Shown one piece after another: positions 1 to 8,456 of a DNA stretch of 64,000 bases. Where the stretch lies: positions 36,062 to 100,061 of the forward strand of contig JAIUOR010000012.1 of the NCBI GenBank assembly GCA_020161795.1, written 5' to 3'. The position numbers and the translations under genes were made by a program. Under the pieces are notes generated by a model. The model was not told the origin of the DNA. It was given only the letters and a program-made list of their open reading frames with translations, and ran no database searches. Source of the stretch: Actinomycetota bacterium. Its GTDB lineage: Bacteria; Actinomycetota; Actinomycetes; Propionibacteriales; Propionibacteriaceae. Every line of letters starts with the position of its first letter. The first letter of the stretch is position 1.

Positions 1-651
1 GTGCCGCCCGTCCACGGTCGCGAGCTGTGGCACCTCCAGGTGCCCGAACCCCGCGCCGGGGGCCGAGAGCGGCGGCTGCACGGTCCACTCGTCGAGATCG
101 GGCGAGGTGGCATGACCGATCACACCCCGGTCGTCGGTCGCGCCCTCGGGTGAGCGCGCGGTGATCAGCATGTGCCACTGACCACCCTCGGCGAAGACCC
201 ACGGGTCACGCCATGCCTCGTCCGGCCAGCTTGTTCCGTCGAACTTCTCGTACCACCGCGGATCGGCCTCGGTGAGCGCGGTGTCGCCGGTCCTAGTCCA
301 GGTGTAGAGGTCGGACGAGGTCGCGGCGCCGATGCGCTGCACGGTCGCGTTCTCGGCGCGGTTGGTTCCGGTGTAGAACAACCGCCAGGTGCCAGCGGGA
401 TCCTTGACGATGGAGCCCGTCCACGTCGTGTAGTCGTCGAAGGCGGGCTCATCCGAGGCGATCAGGGCGTCGGCGACCTCCTGCCACTGGCGCAGATCGG
501 ACGAGATCGCGTGCCCGACCGTGACGTGGAAGTGACGCCGATCCGGGTTCCCGAGCGCGCGTGAGGCCTTCAGGTAGAACGCGTGGTAGTGCTCGCCGTC
601 GTCGGCGAACCACATGTCCCAGGTCCACGCATCGGGAAGTACGTACGACAT
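1..651 (-). CDS. GH32/GH43-like beta-propeller glycosidase, 3' end beyond window (partial)
   Basis: The first 217 residues are present and the gene runs off the left edge. It looks like a five-bladed beta-propeller glycosidase of the GH32/43/68 group. The expected triad is visible: Asp12 in WTWDMWF (nucleophile position), the RDP motif at 148-150 (transition-state Asp149), and Glu206 in HLEVPQ (acid/base position). No signal peptide is seen, so it should act in the cytoplasm. It is the last visible gene of the GH91/ABC operon, 24 bp after the LacI gene. By context its substrate is probably inulobiose or another short fructooligosaccharide released by the GH91 enzyme. The ATG at 651 follows a GAGAGG motif about 10 bases upstream. 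The fold group is fairly sure; the substrate is inference. Confidence 0.8.
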   Translation of the reverse strand, partial: MSYVLPDAWTWDMWFADDGEHYHAFYLKASRALGNPDRRHFHVTVGHAISSDLRQWQEVADALIASDEPAFDDYTTWTGSIVKDPAGTWRLFYTGTNRAENATVQRIGAATSSDLYTWTRTGDTALTEADPRWYEKFDGTSWPDEAWRDPWVFAEGGQWHMLITARSPEGATDDRGVIGHATSPDLDEWTVQPPLSAPGAGFGHLEVPQLATVDGRH

Positions 652-675
652 CGGTTTTCGGCCTCTCGGTTCGGG

Positions 676-1719
676 TCAGTGCGCGGCGGGGGCGGCGTCG
701 CTCGGCGGAGCGACGGAGCTGCGGTGGATCACCGGGCCCCGTAGCAGCGCCGTCGGGGTGTCACCGATCGTGCCGTTGATCTTCTTGAAGAGCTTCTGCG
801 CGGCCCAGACGCCCATGTCGTAGTGCGGCAGTTCGATCGTGGTCAGACCCGGGTAGAGACCGTCGGCGACGTACTCCTGGTTGTCGAATCCGACGATAGA
901 GACATCCTGGGGGATGCGCAGCCGCAGTTCGGCAGCCGCGCGATAGGCGCCCATCGCGATGCGGTCGTTGAAGCAGAAGACGCCTGTCGGCCGGTCCGGG
1001 CCGGCGAGGAGTCGCATGGCCGCGGCGTAGCCCCCGGCAGCGTCGGATTCGACCGCGACGACGGCCAGATCCCGCGCGGAGAGCCCGGCCTCGAACATGC
1101 GGGCACGGAACCCCTCGAGCCGCCCCGCCGAGGCGGGGATGTCGTCGATGTTGTTGATGAAGCCCAGTCGTCGGTGCCCTGCCGCGATCAGGGTGTCCGC
1201 AGCGTCATGCCCACCGGCGGCCTCGTCCGGGGCGACCCACGGCACGCCGGGGGTCGTGCACTGGGCATTGAGGAAGACCGTGGGAACCGAGGCGAGCTGC
1301 GAGGGCAGTTCGAGCTCACGATGGAACATGGAGGCGTAGAGGATGCCGTCGACCTGGCGGCGCAGCAGTTCTTCGATCTCCCGGTTCTCCACGTCGCGCT
1401 GGTACCCCGTCGACACCACGAACATGACCGTGTCCCGGGTCAGCGCCACCTCCTGCGCGCCGAGGACGAGCTTGCCGGCGAACGGCGTCGTGACGATCTC
1501 GTCGCCGATCAGCCCGATCGTGTTCGACCGCCGGGTACGCAGCGACTGGGCCAGCCCGTTGGGCACATATCCCAGCCGCGCCGACACGTCCTGGATGCGT
1601 TGCCGGGTGACCGGATTCACCCGCAGCCCCGGCACGTTGTTGAGGACGTGCGAGACCGTGGTGATCGACACCCCGGCCTCTTCGGCGACCTGCTTGATCG
1701 TGACTCTTCTTTGCTTCAC
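676..1719 (-). CDS. LacI-family transcriptional regulator
   Basis: A 347-residue LacI/GalR repressor. An N-terminal helix-turn-helix with hinge helix (about residues 6-60, starting VTIKQVAEEAGVS) is followed by a periplasmic-binding-protein-like sugar sensor domain (about 62-335). The start chosen is GTG at 1719, which has GGAGAGG seven bases upstream; the longer open frame reaching to 2802 is antisense-type noise across the GH91 gene. The gene sits inside the operon it probably controls, between the GH91 enzyme and the glycosidase. Its likely operator is the 33-bp palindrome at 6297-6329 before the binding-protein gene. The effector is not readable from sequence; fructose, inulobiose or a difructose anhydride would fit the neighbours. 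Confidence 0.93.
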   Translation of the reverse strand: MKQRRVTIKQVAEEAGVSITTVSHVLNNVPGLRVNPVTRQRIQDVSARLGYVPNGLAQSLRTRRSNTIGLIGDEIVTTPFAGKLVLGAQEVALTRDTVMFVVSTGYQRDVENREIEELLRRQVDGILYASMFHRELELPSQLASVPTVFLNAQCTTPGVPWVAPDEAAGGHDAADTLIAAGHRRLGFINNIDDIPASAGRLEGFRARMFEAGLSARDLAVVAVESDAAGGYAAAMRLLAGPDRPTGVFCFNDRIAMGAYRAAAELRLRIPQDVSIVGFDNQEYVADGLYPGLTTIELPHYDMGVWAAQKLFKKINGTIGDTPTALLRGPVIHRSSVAPPSDAAPAAH

Positions 1720-1766
1720 CCCATGACCTCTCCAGGTCAGTATGGCCGGACGGATTGCATGTGCCG

Positions 1767-3080
1767 CTACGACCCCACCGACGGGGTCGCCCGGAACGCG
1801 TTCGCTGTCGCGTCGAGGACGACCTGGGCGGTGGTTCCCGAGTCGAGAATCGTGTTGCCGGTGGCTGCGGCATCCACCTGCACGGTCGTGACGGGGAGGC
1901 CCCGCGAAGCCTCGGTCGCCAGCAGCGCATCCACCTGGGCCGCGAAGCAGGAGTCGCTCGAGGTGGCGTTCACGTCCTTGGCCACCACATGGTTGCCGGC
2001 CACGTGGTTGCCGCTGCCGGAAACGATCCGAATGACGACCGGCGGCGCGCCGGCCGGCCGGAGGCTCTGCGCATCGACGATCTCGGAGAAGTGGTTGCCG
2101 ATCACCGAGTTGTCGCTGCCACTGATGCGCAGCAGCCCGAAGTCGTCGTCGCGTCCGTTGCCCACCCCGAAGAAGGGCGTCCACGGCTCGTGATCGCGCA
2201 GGAAGTGGTTCGACGACACGAGGTTCTCCGAGCTGTCCGCGTCGAGGATCACCATGCCCGGGTAGAACGAGTGCAGGCGATTGTTCGTCACGCTCGACCG
2301 CGTCACGCCGTGGAGGTTCACGCTGCTGGCGCCACGGGGAAAGACGTTGTTGGCCGTGACGAGCAGCCCGCCGTGGTTCTCGGCGTAGATCGAGTGGCCC
2401 CAGGATCCCGCCCCGATCAGGTTGTCGGTGATCTTCGAGGCCTGTCCCCACCCCCGCAGTTCGACGCAGTTGCCGCATTCGGCGATGAAGTTGTCGTGGA
2501 CGGAGAGCGCGTCGGCGTTCCAGATCTCCAGCGCGTGTTCGAGGTACACGAACCCCATGCCGGTGATGCGGAACGAGTCGTTCGCGTCCACCACCTGAAT
2601 GCCGGTCTTGCCGTTCTGGTAGGAGTTCTCCGGGTTCCCCCCGCGGTCGCCCCCGGTGAAGTGCAGCCCGTCGATGCAGAAGTTCGAGAACTCCACCGAA
2701 CTGATCCGCGGGCTCCCGGTCCGCGCGATGCGGAAGGCGGCGTCCTCGACATCGACGATCACGCGGCTGCCCCCGGGCCACAGTTCGTGCAGCCCGGGCC
2801 ATTCCGCCTCGGGCGTGTTGAACCGGATGCTCGACGAGGTGAACCCGTGCCCCGAGCCCTCTATCCGGACGAAGCTGAGGTCGATCAGCACCGGTGTGCG
2901 AAGCCGGTAGTCACCGGGCGGGAGGTGGACGACGGCGCCGGGCTTGCCGCCGTCGTCCACGTCGGCTTCCGCCTGACGCTCCCTGACGTCGGCGAGGATG
3001 CTGTTGATCACCGCGCCGATGTCGTCGTGCGGGTCGCCGTGGGGCCACCTCGTCACGTCGTAGTGGTTGCTGCTCGACAT
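1767..3080 (-). CDS. GH91 inulin fructotransferase / difructose-anhydride hydrolase
   Basis: A 437-residue right-handed beta-helix protein that I recognise as glycoside hydrolase family 91. Signatures running through it are DVTRWP...DDIG near the N-terminus, PPGDYRLRTPV at 54-64, GHGF at 77-80, NGKTGI at 156-161, and ITGMGFVYLEHAL followed by AECGNCVEL at 200-208. Asp196 and Glu207, eleven residues apart, match the spacing of the catalytic Asp/Glu pair known in this family. Secreted inulin fructotransferases carry a signal peptide; this protein starts directly with MSSSNHYDVTRW and has none. Intracellular GH91 members hydrolyse difructose anhydride III to inulobiose, and that is the better guess because an importer is encoded just upstream. 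The ATG at 3080 has GGGAGAGAG upstream. Confidence 0.88.
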   Translation of the reverse strand: MSSSNHYDVTRWPHGDPHDDIGAVINSILADVRERQAEADVDDGGKPGAVVHLPPGDYRLRTPVLIDLSFVRIEGSGHGFTSSSIRFNTPEAEWPGLHELWPGGSRVIVDVEDAAFRIARTGSPRISSVEFSNFCIDGLHFTGGDRGGNPENSYQNGKTGIQVVDANDSFRITGMGFVYLEHALEIWNADALSVHDNFIAECGNCVELRGWGQASKITDNLIGAGSWGHSIYAENHGGLLVTANNVFPRGASSVNLHGVTRSSVTNNRLHSFYPGMVILDADSSENLVSSNHFLRDHEPWTPFFGVGNGRDDDFGLLRISGSDNSVIGNHFSEIVDAQSLRPAGAPPVVIRIVSGSGNHVAGNHVVAKDVNATSSDSCFAAQVDALLATEASRGLPVTTVQVDAAATGNTILDSGTTAQVVLDATANAFRATPSVGS

Positions 3081-3100
3081 CACTCTCTCCCGTCCCGCGT

Positions 3101-3937
3101 TCAGCCCTTGACTGCACCCATGGTGAGGCCGGCCACGATGTGCCGCTGCAGGAACAGGGTAAGGATGATGACCGGCACCGAGTAGACCGCGGCGAGTGCC
3201 GTCATCCCACCCCAGTCCAGCCCGAACTGGCTCTGGAAGTTCGCGATGACCACCGGAGTCGTCTGCGCGCGCACCGACGTCAGCAGCAACGAGAAGAGGA
3301 ACTCGTTCCACGAGGCCAGGAACGCGAAGATCGCCGTCACCGCGAGCCCACCGGACACGACCGGCAGCACCACGCGCGTCATCGCCTGCAGCCGGCTGCA
3401 GCCGTCGACCTGCGCGGCCTCGCTGAGCTCGTCGGGGACGGCCTCGAAGAAGCTCGCCATGAGCCAGATCGACAGCGGCAGCGAGATGGTCGTGTGCGCG
3501 AGGGCCAGACCGAACGAGGTGTCGGTCAGGCCGAGGTTGCGCATCACTTCGACCAGCGGCGCGCCGACGGCGATCGTCGGAACCATGCGGGTGACGAGGG
3601 CGGCCAGGATGAAGACGCGCCCGGAGGGAGTACGGAATCTCGTGATCGCATAGGCCGCGGGGACCGCGAAGACGAGGCTCAGCGCCGTGGAGATGAGCGC
3701 GGTGACCACGCTGTTGATGAGGGCCGCGTCCACCCCCTGCCGGGTCAGCGCGGACACGTAGTTCTCCAGTGTCCAGACGCTCGGCAGGACGTTCGGCGGC
3801 ACCGCGATGGCTTCCAGCGGCGTCTTGAACGAAGTCAGCAGCAGGTGCAGGAACGGGAAGCCGTACAGCAGCAGGGCCAGCGCGAGCGCCGTCCAGAGCA
3901 GGATCCGGGCGGGGCCGCGGGTCTCGAGGGGATTCAT
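3101..3937 (-). CDS. Carbohydrate ABC transporter permease (MalG/UgpE type)
   Basis: A 278-residue inner-membrane permease of the CUT1 sugar importer class, with about six membrane helices. The cytoplasmic EAA loop that docks the ATPase lies at about 173-192 (EAAQVDG...LP). Its start overlaps the stop of the partner permease by four bases (ATGA), so the two are translationally coupled. With the binding protein and the other permease it forms the importer of the GH91 operon. No ATPase gene is in the operon; CUT1 systems in actinobacteria commonly share a distant MsiK-type ATPase, which would apply here. Confidence 0.95.
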   Translation of the reverse strand: MNPLETRGPARILLWTALALALLLYGFPFLHLLLTSFKTPLEAIAVPPNVLPSVWTLENYVSALTRQGVDAALINSVVTALISTALSLVFAVPAAYAITRFRTPSGRVFILAALVTRMVPTIAVGAPLVEVMRNLGLTDTSFGLALAHTTISLPLSIWLMASFFEAVPDELSEAAQVDGCSRLQAMTRVVLPVVSGGLAVTAIFAFLASWNEFLFSLLLTSVRAQTTPVVIANFQSQFGLDWGGMTALAAVYSVPVIILTLFLQRHIVAGLTMGAVKG

Positions 3938-4905
3938 CGCTCACCTGCCCCGGGTCGCCAGATGAGCAGGATCGCGACGATCGACACGGCCAGCATCGCC
4001 AGCAGGTAGACCGTGCCCATCGCGCTCGCCAGGCCCGGTTCACCGAATCGGGTCATCGTGCGGTAGATGAGCAGGCTGAGCGTGGTCGTGCTGCCCTGCG
4101 GGCCGCCGTCGGTCTGGATGAGGATGACGTCGAAGGCACGCGCGGCGTCGATGCCGCGGACGATCAGGGCGACGGCGATCACCGGACGCAGCAGCGGGAT
4201 GATGATGCTGAGCAGGATGCGCGGGTAGCGGGCGCCGTCGATGCGGGCGGCTTCGATGACCTCCCCGGGAATGTTCTGAAGCCCGGCGAACAGGACGAGC
4301 GTGATGAACGAGGTCGTCAGCCAGATGTCGGGAATCGCCACCGAGAACAGCGCCAGGTTCGGGTTGCTCAGCCACTGGATCTGATCCGGGCTGGCGAGGA
4401 GGCCGGCCCGGAAGAGCAGTTCGTTGACGATGCCGAAGTTGTCGATGAGGAGGAACCGCCAGAGCAGACCGGCCACCACCGGCGCGATCATCAGCGGGTA
4501 CATGAAGAGAGTGCGGAAGACGGTGGAGCGGCGCCCGAGCGCCGTGAAGAGCAGCGCCACGGCGAGGCCGAGGACGAACTCCATGGCGACGACGAACAGG
4601 GTGTAGACGAGCGTGCGCACCGATGCCGAGGTGAACGCCTCGGAGGTGAACGCCGCGACGTAGTTGTCGAAGCCGACGAAGGTGCGGGCGCTCCCGGCGA
4701 ACGGGGAGATCTCGAAGAAGCTGTCGTAGACGAAGCGGGCGAGGGGCCAGAGGACGAAGGCGGCGAGGAACAGCGCCGCCGGGAGCATCAGGAGGAGAGC
4801 GAAGCGGCGGTCGCCGCGCTCTCTCCGCCCGATGCCAGGCGCCTTTCCAGCCGCTGCTGGGGCGGCCGAAGCCGCCCCAGCAGCAGTCGAGGATGTCGCG
4901 GGCAC
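3934..4905 (-). CDS. Carbohydrate ABC transporter permease (MalF/UgpA type)
   Basis: A 323-residue permease of the CUT1 class. An Ala-rich cytoplasmic N-terminus of about 35 residues precedes the first helix, followed by five further membrane helices and an EAA loop (EAARIDGARYPR...IIIPLL). I chose the GTG at 4905, which has GGAG eight bases upstream and lies 11 bp after the binding-protein stop; the open frame extends further back inside that gene. The partner permease follows with an ATGA overlap. It should form a heterodimer in the membrane that imports the sugar delivered by the lipoprotein. Confidence 0.92.
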   Translation of the reverse strand: MPATSSTAAGAASAAPAAAGKAPGIGRRERGDRRFALLLMLPAALFLAAFVLWPLARFVYDSFFEISPFAGSARTFVGFDNYVAAFTSEAFTSASVRTLVYTLFVVAMEFVLGLAVALLFTALGRRSTVFRTLFMYPLMIAPVVAGLLWRFLLIDNFGIVNELLFRAGLLASPDQIQWLSNPNLALFSVAIPDIWLTTSFITLVLFAGLQNIPGEVIEAARIDGARYPRILLSIIIPLLRPVIAVALIVRGIDAARAFDVILIQTDGGPQGSTTTLSLLIYRTMTRFGEPGLASAMGTVYLLAMLAVSIVAILLIWRPGAGER

Positions 4906-4916
4906 GAGACAGGCTC

Positions 4917-6251
4917 CTACTTGATGATCGCTTCGATCTGGGTCTTGGCCTCGGAGAGCAGCGCCGCGGTGTCCGCGCCCGGCTCCACTGCCTTCTGCAG
5001 CGTGGGGATGAGCACCGAATCGGTGATCTCCTGCCACTTCTCGGTCTTCGGGCGCGGCAGGGTCTGCGGAGCCTCGAGCGTGGTCACGAGAGCGGGGAAG
5101 TTCTCGAAACCGGGCTGGCCGTTCTTGCTCTCGAAGGCGCTCTTGCGCGCGACGAGCCCGAGCGAGGTGTCGGCCGAGAGGTCGTTGTGCTCGTAGGCGA
5201 AGGCGATGAAGTCCTTCGCGGCGTCCTGGTTCTTCCCGCTCGCGGGAACGGAGAGGTACCAGGCACCCGGGACGCCGGCGATGCCGCCGGGGCCGCCGAT
5301 CATCGGTGCGACACCGATCGAATCCTTGATCGGCGAGTCATCCGGGGTCTGCCGGTAGGCGTGGCCCCAGAACCGCATCATGGCGAGGTTGCCCTGGTAG
5401 AAGAGGTTCTGCGCACCTGCCCAGTCGAGCTGGGCCGCACCCGAGGGAGCGTACGGCAGCAGGCTCACGTAGAAGTCGAGCGCCTCCTTGTGGGCCGCGC
5501 TGTCGATCGTGACCGCGCCGGTCGCGGGGTCGAGCACCATCTGCTTTTCACCGGCCTGGGAGACGGTCGCGAGCCACTCGGTCTCGACCGCGCCCTTGAC
5601 GTCGGTGCCGTAGAGATCGACTGTGCCGTCGCCGTCGGTGTCGCGCGTGAAGAACTCGGCGACGTCGCGGTACTGCTCCCACGTCGTCGGAGCCGCCAGC
5701 GGATAGCCGTACTTCTCCTCGAACTCCTTCTTGTTCGCGTCGTCGGAGAACAGGTCGGTGCGGTAGAAGAGGATCTCGGAGTTGGTCCAGACCGGCATCC
5801 CGACGAAGCTGTCGCCGACCTTGGCCTCGCTGACCAGGCCTCCGAAGAGGTCTGCCTGGACGTCGTCGGTGAACAGATCGTCCAGCGGCGCGAGCCCGGG
5901 GCCGAACGCGGTCAGCCAGATCGCGTCGAGCGCTGCGATGTCGAAGGACGGACTGCCGGCCTGCAGCTCCGAGGAGATGCGGTCGTAGAGACCGGCGTAG
6001 GGAAGCTCGACGAGCGTGACGTCGATGCCTTTCTCGGACTTGTAGAGGTCGGCCACCGGCTGCAACTCTGCCTTGCCGCCACCCTCGACGACGACGGTCA
6101 GCGCGCTCGCGGCGCTCTCGCCATTCTCACCGGACGGCCCGGTGGGGGTGCCGCCGGCACCGCATCCGCTGAGGGCGATCGCGGTGGCGCTGATCGCGGC
6201 CACGGCGACCCCGATGCGGCGCACGCGCCCTCCCGTGTGTGTGCGAAGCAT
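4917..6251 (-). CDS. Sugar ABC transporter substrate-binding lipoprotein (family 1)
   Basis: A 444-residue extracellular solute-binding protein of the maltose/oligosaccharide type. The N-terminus is a lipoprotein signal, RRIGVAVAAI...IALSGC, with the lipidated Cys at 30. The mature part has the family pattern of an oligosaccharide binder (VVEGGGKAELQPVADLYKSE near its start, WLTAFGPGLAPLDDLF in the middle, aromatic residues through the C-lobe). The ATG at 6251 directly precedes the signal sequence; a longer in-frame extension to 6359 would run through the operator palindrome and is rejected. It is the first gene of the GH91 operon. The likely ligand is a fructan breakdown product such as a difructose anhydride, inferred only from neighbours. 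Confidence 0.94.
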   Translation of the reverse strand: MLRTHTGGRVRRIGVAVAAISATAIALSGCGAGGTPTGPSGENGESAASALTVVVEGGGKAELQPVADLYKSEKGIDVTLVELPYAGLYDRISSELQAGSPSFDIAALDAIWLTAFGPGLAPLDDLFTDDVQADLFGGLVSEAKVGDSFVGMPVWTNSEILFYRTDLFSDDANKKEFEEKYGYPLAAPTTWEQYRDVAEFFTRDTDGDGTVDLYGTDVKGAVETEWLATVSQAGEKQMVLDPATGAVTIDSAAHKEALDFYVSLLPYAPSGAAQLDWAGAQNLFYQGNLAMMRFWGHAYRQTPDDSPIKDSIGVAPMIGGPGGIAGVPGAWYLSVPASGKNQDAAKDFIAFAYEHNDLSADTSLGLVARKSAFESKNGQPGFENFPALVTTLEAPQTLPRPKTEKWQEITDSVLIPTLQKAVEPGADTAALLSEAKTQIEAIIK

Positions 6252-6296
6252 CTTCACTTCGGCTCCATTCGTTTGTGATTCGGTCTGGAAAAGACT

Positions 6297-6329
6297 GTGC
6301 CAAGACGTTTTGCCAAAACGTCTTGGCAC
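6297..6329. promoter_or_regulatory. 33-bp perfect palindrome, probable LacI operator
   Basis: Two 15-bp arms, GTGCCAAGACGTTTT (6297-6311) and AAAACGTCTTGGCAC (6315-6329), are exact inverted copies around a GCC spacer. Read as LacI sites with a central CG, it holds two overlapping 18-bp boxes centred at 6306/6307 and 6319/6320; the second has half-sites matching 8 of 9 bases. It lies 46-78 bp before the binding-protein start, the usual place for a repressor site. Confidence 0.8.
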
Positions 6330-6519
6330 GATGGTAAACGGCAGCGAGACAGGCGTCAATACCCCACCTCGGCGGCGTGGGTGGAGTGCTGCACCGGCCT
6401 ACGCAACCCGCGCAGGCCGGAACTCGGAGGGTCGCTGGAGGGCGCCATGCCTGTCGCGAGCGCAGGGCCCGACATGGCCGCTCGGGCAGTGGCCGTGCGG
6501 CCAGGAGACGGCGGCGAGG
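6330..6519. other. Intergenic spacer between two operons
   Basis: About 190 bp separate the operator of the GH91 operon from the end of the SDR gene that reads toward it. The -35/-10 elements for the GH91 operon should lie here, but I cannot name them with confidence. No clear T-tailed hairpin ending the upstream SDR operon is seen, and no coding potential. Confidence 0.5.
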
Positions 6520-7320
6520 CTAGAGCGAGGTCGTCATCCCACCGTCGACGTAGATGTTCTGCCCGGTGACGAAGTCGGCACCGGGCGAGCACAGGAACAG
6601 CAGCGCCGCGGCCAACTCGTCCACCTCCCCCCAGCGACGCGCCGGGGTGCGTCCCTCCACCCAGGCGTTGAACTCCGGATCGGAGGTCAACGCCGTGTTG
6701 AGCTCGGTTCTGAAGTAGCCCGGCGAGATCATGTTCACCTGGATGTTGAACTGGGCGAGGTCGGTCGCCATCGAGCGGGTGAGCATGACGACGCCACCCT
6801 TCGAGGCGCCGTACGGCGACACCGTGGCGCGCGCCAGGGAGGAGGTCACCGAACCGATGTTGACGATCTTGCCCGAGCCCCGCTCCGCCATCCGGCGCGC
6901 GATCGGCTGCGACACGTAGAACACCGAGGAGAGGTTCGTGGCGATCACCGCGTCCCAATCCGAACGATCGAGCTCGGTGAAGAGCCCCCGGCGCTGGATT
7001 CCGGCGTTGTTCACCAGGATGTCGGGCACGCCCCATTCGGCCATCAGGCGCGCCAGGCTGCCGTCGACCGCCTCCGGGTCGGTCACGTCGAAGGCCGTGG
7101 CGTGCGCTGCAACCCCGAACTCGCCGGCGACGGCGGCGGCCTGCTGCTCGGCGCGCGAGAGGCTGGAACCCGATCCGTGGACGATCACGTCGCATCCGGC
7201 ACCGGCCAGCGCGCGAGCGTACGAGTTCCCCAGCCCGCGGACGGATCCGGTGACCAGCGCCAGCCTTCCGGTCAGGTCGAACCGCTGCGTCCCGGTCGGG
7301 CTCCCTGGCGCTGAGGTCAT
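6520..7320 (-). CDS. SDR-family oxidoreductase (gluconate 5-dehydrogenase-like)
   Basis: A 266-residue classical short-chain dehydrogenase. It has the TGSVRGLG nucleotide-binding loop at 24-31, NNAG at 104-107, Ser at about 157-160, the Tyr170-x3-Lys174 catalytic pair (YGASK), and a C-terminal GQNIYVDGG. The pattern resembles 5-keto-D-gluconate reductase/gluconate 5-dehydrogenase, but substrate cannot be read from sequence. The ATG at 7320 has GGAGGAAG upstream and lies two bases after the stop of the dehydratase gene. It is the last gene of a five-gene sugar-acid operon. Confidence 0.92.
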   Translation of the reverse strand: MTSAPGSPTGTQRFDLTGRLALVTGSVRGLGNSYARALAGAGCDVIVHGSGSSLSRAEQQAAAVAGEFGVAAHATAFDVTDPEAVDGSLARLMAEWGVPDILVNNAGIQRRGLFTELDRSDWDAVIATNLSSVFYVSQPIARRMAERGSGKIVNIGSVTSSLARATVSPYGASKGGVVMLTRSMATDLAQFNIQVNMISPGYFRTELNTALTSDPEFNAWVEGRTPARRWGEVDELAAALLFLCSPGADFVTGQNIYVDGGMTTSL

Positions 7321-7322
7321 GG

Positions 7323-8456
7323 CTACTTGCTTCCTCCGGAGAAGGACGATCTCACCGATGCCGGGTCCACCCGGCACGCCTCCAGGGCGGCGGGGTCGAA
7401 GACGATTCCGTGTCCGGGCAGATCGGACGGCGTCGCGACCCCGTTCGAGACGGCTATCGGTTCGGCCAGCAGGCCCAGCTCGCTGAAGCTGCCACCCACG
7501 ACGTCCTCCAGCATGAAGGCGTTCGGGGCCCCGCACAGCAACTGCAACGACAGTTCCATCATGTAGTGCGGCGCGACCGGCTTGTTGAACGAGGCGGCCG
7601 TGGCGGCGACCCGTCTCCACTCGGTGATTCCTCCGATGAAGGCGACGTCAGCCTGCACGTAGTCCACGGCCCCGGCGGTCAGGAACTGGAGCACCTGACT
7701 CCGGCTGTGGAGGCTCTCCCCCAGCGCCAGCGGCGTACGCAGTTGCCGGCGCAGGCTCGCGTGCCCGGCGACGTCGTGATGCACCAGGGGCTCCTCGATC
7801 CAGCCCAACTTGAGCGAATCGAGATCGCCGGCCCGGGAGATCGCCTCCGACAGCAGCCACTTCTGGTTCAGGTCGACGAACAGGCTTCTCGGCGGCAACA
7901 TCGCGGTCGCAGCGCGCAGTCGTTCGAGATCCCGCTCGAAGTCGTCGTACCCGATCTTGATCTTGACGTGATCGAATCCCCTGGCCCGGTAGCCTTCGAT
8001 GCGCTCGCACAGCGCCTCGACGGTGTCAGATGGGCTGAGCTTGATCTCGCTGATGTACGCCTTGACGCTGCTCCGGCTGCCGCCCAGCAGGCGGTGCAGC
8101 GGAACCCCGTAGAACTTGCCCATCAGATCCCAGATCGCCACGTCGATCCCGGCGATCGCCATCGAGTTGACGCCGGCCCCCAGCCGGCGGGACTGGCGGT
8201 GCAGCCGCTCCCAGATCCTCTCGTGGTCAAGCGGATCCTCACCGATGACCAACCCGCTCAGGTAGTCGGCTATCAAGGCCTGGATGGCGGTTCCGCCCAC
8301 GTCCACCGAGTAGGTGATGCCCACGCCCTCGTGCCGGCTGTCGGTGGTGATCCGGACGAGGACGAACTCGATCGCCTGAACCCGGTTCGTCGCGTCCTCC
8401 CACGGGGAAGCGGGGGCGATCCTGTGCAGGCTCGCCTCAACGCCTGTGATCTTCAT
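7323..8456 (-). CDS. Enolase-superfamily acid-sugar dehydratase (mandelate racemase subgroup)
   Basis: A 377-residue enolase-superfamily enzyme of the mandelate racemase subgroup. Visible catalytic residues are the K-x-K pair Lys165/Lys167, metal ligands Asp195, Glu221 and Glu247, and the Asp270-His297 dyad; these numbers almost coincide with those of mandelate racemase itself. Members with this set abstract the proton next to a carboxylate, and in sugar operons they are usually aldonate or aldarate dehydratases giving a 2-keto-3-deoxy acid. Its start overlaps the stop of the Zn dehydrogenase (ATGA). The exact sugar acid is unknown. Confidence 0.9.
   Translation of the reverse strand: MKITGVEASLHRIAPASPWEDATNRVQAIEFVLVRITTDSRHEGVGITYSVDVGGTAIQALIADYLSGLVIGEDPLDHERIWERLHRQSRRLGAGVNSMAIAGIDVAIWDLMGKFYGVPLHRLLGGSRSSVKAYISEIKLSPSDTVEALCERIEGYRARGFDHVKIKIGYDDFERDLERLRAATAMLPPRSLFVDLNQKWLLSEAISRAGDLDSLKLGWIEEPLVHHDVAGHASLRRQLRTPLALGESLHSRSQVLQFLTAGAVDYVQADVAFIGGITEWRRVAATAASFNKPVAPHYMMELSLQLLCGAPNAFMLEDVVGGSFSELGLLAEPIAVSNGVATPSDLPGHGIVFDPAALEACRVDPASVRSSFSGGSK

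Noticed and set aside
676..2802. A fused glycosidase-like/LacI protein of 708 residues
   Set aside because: The upstream half is the GH91 gene read in another frame. The LacI domain has its own GTG with a ribosome site at 1719.
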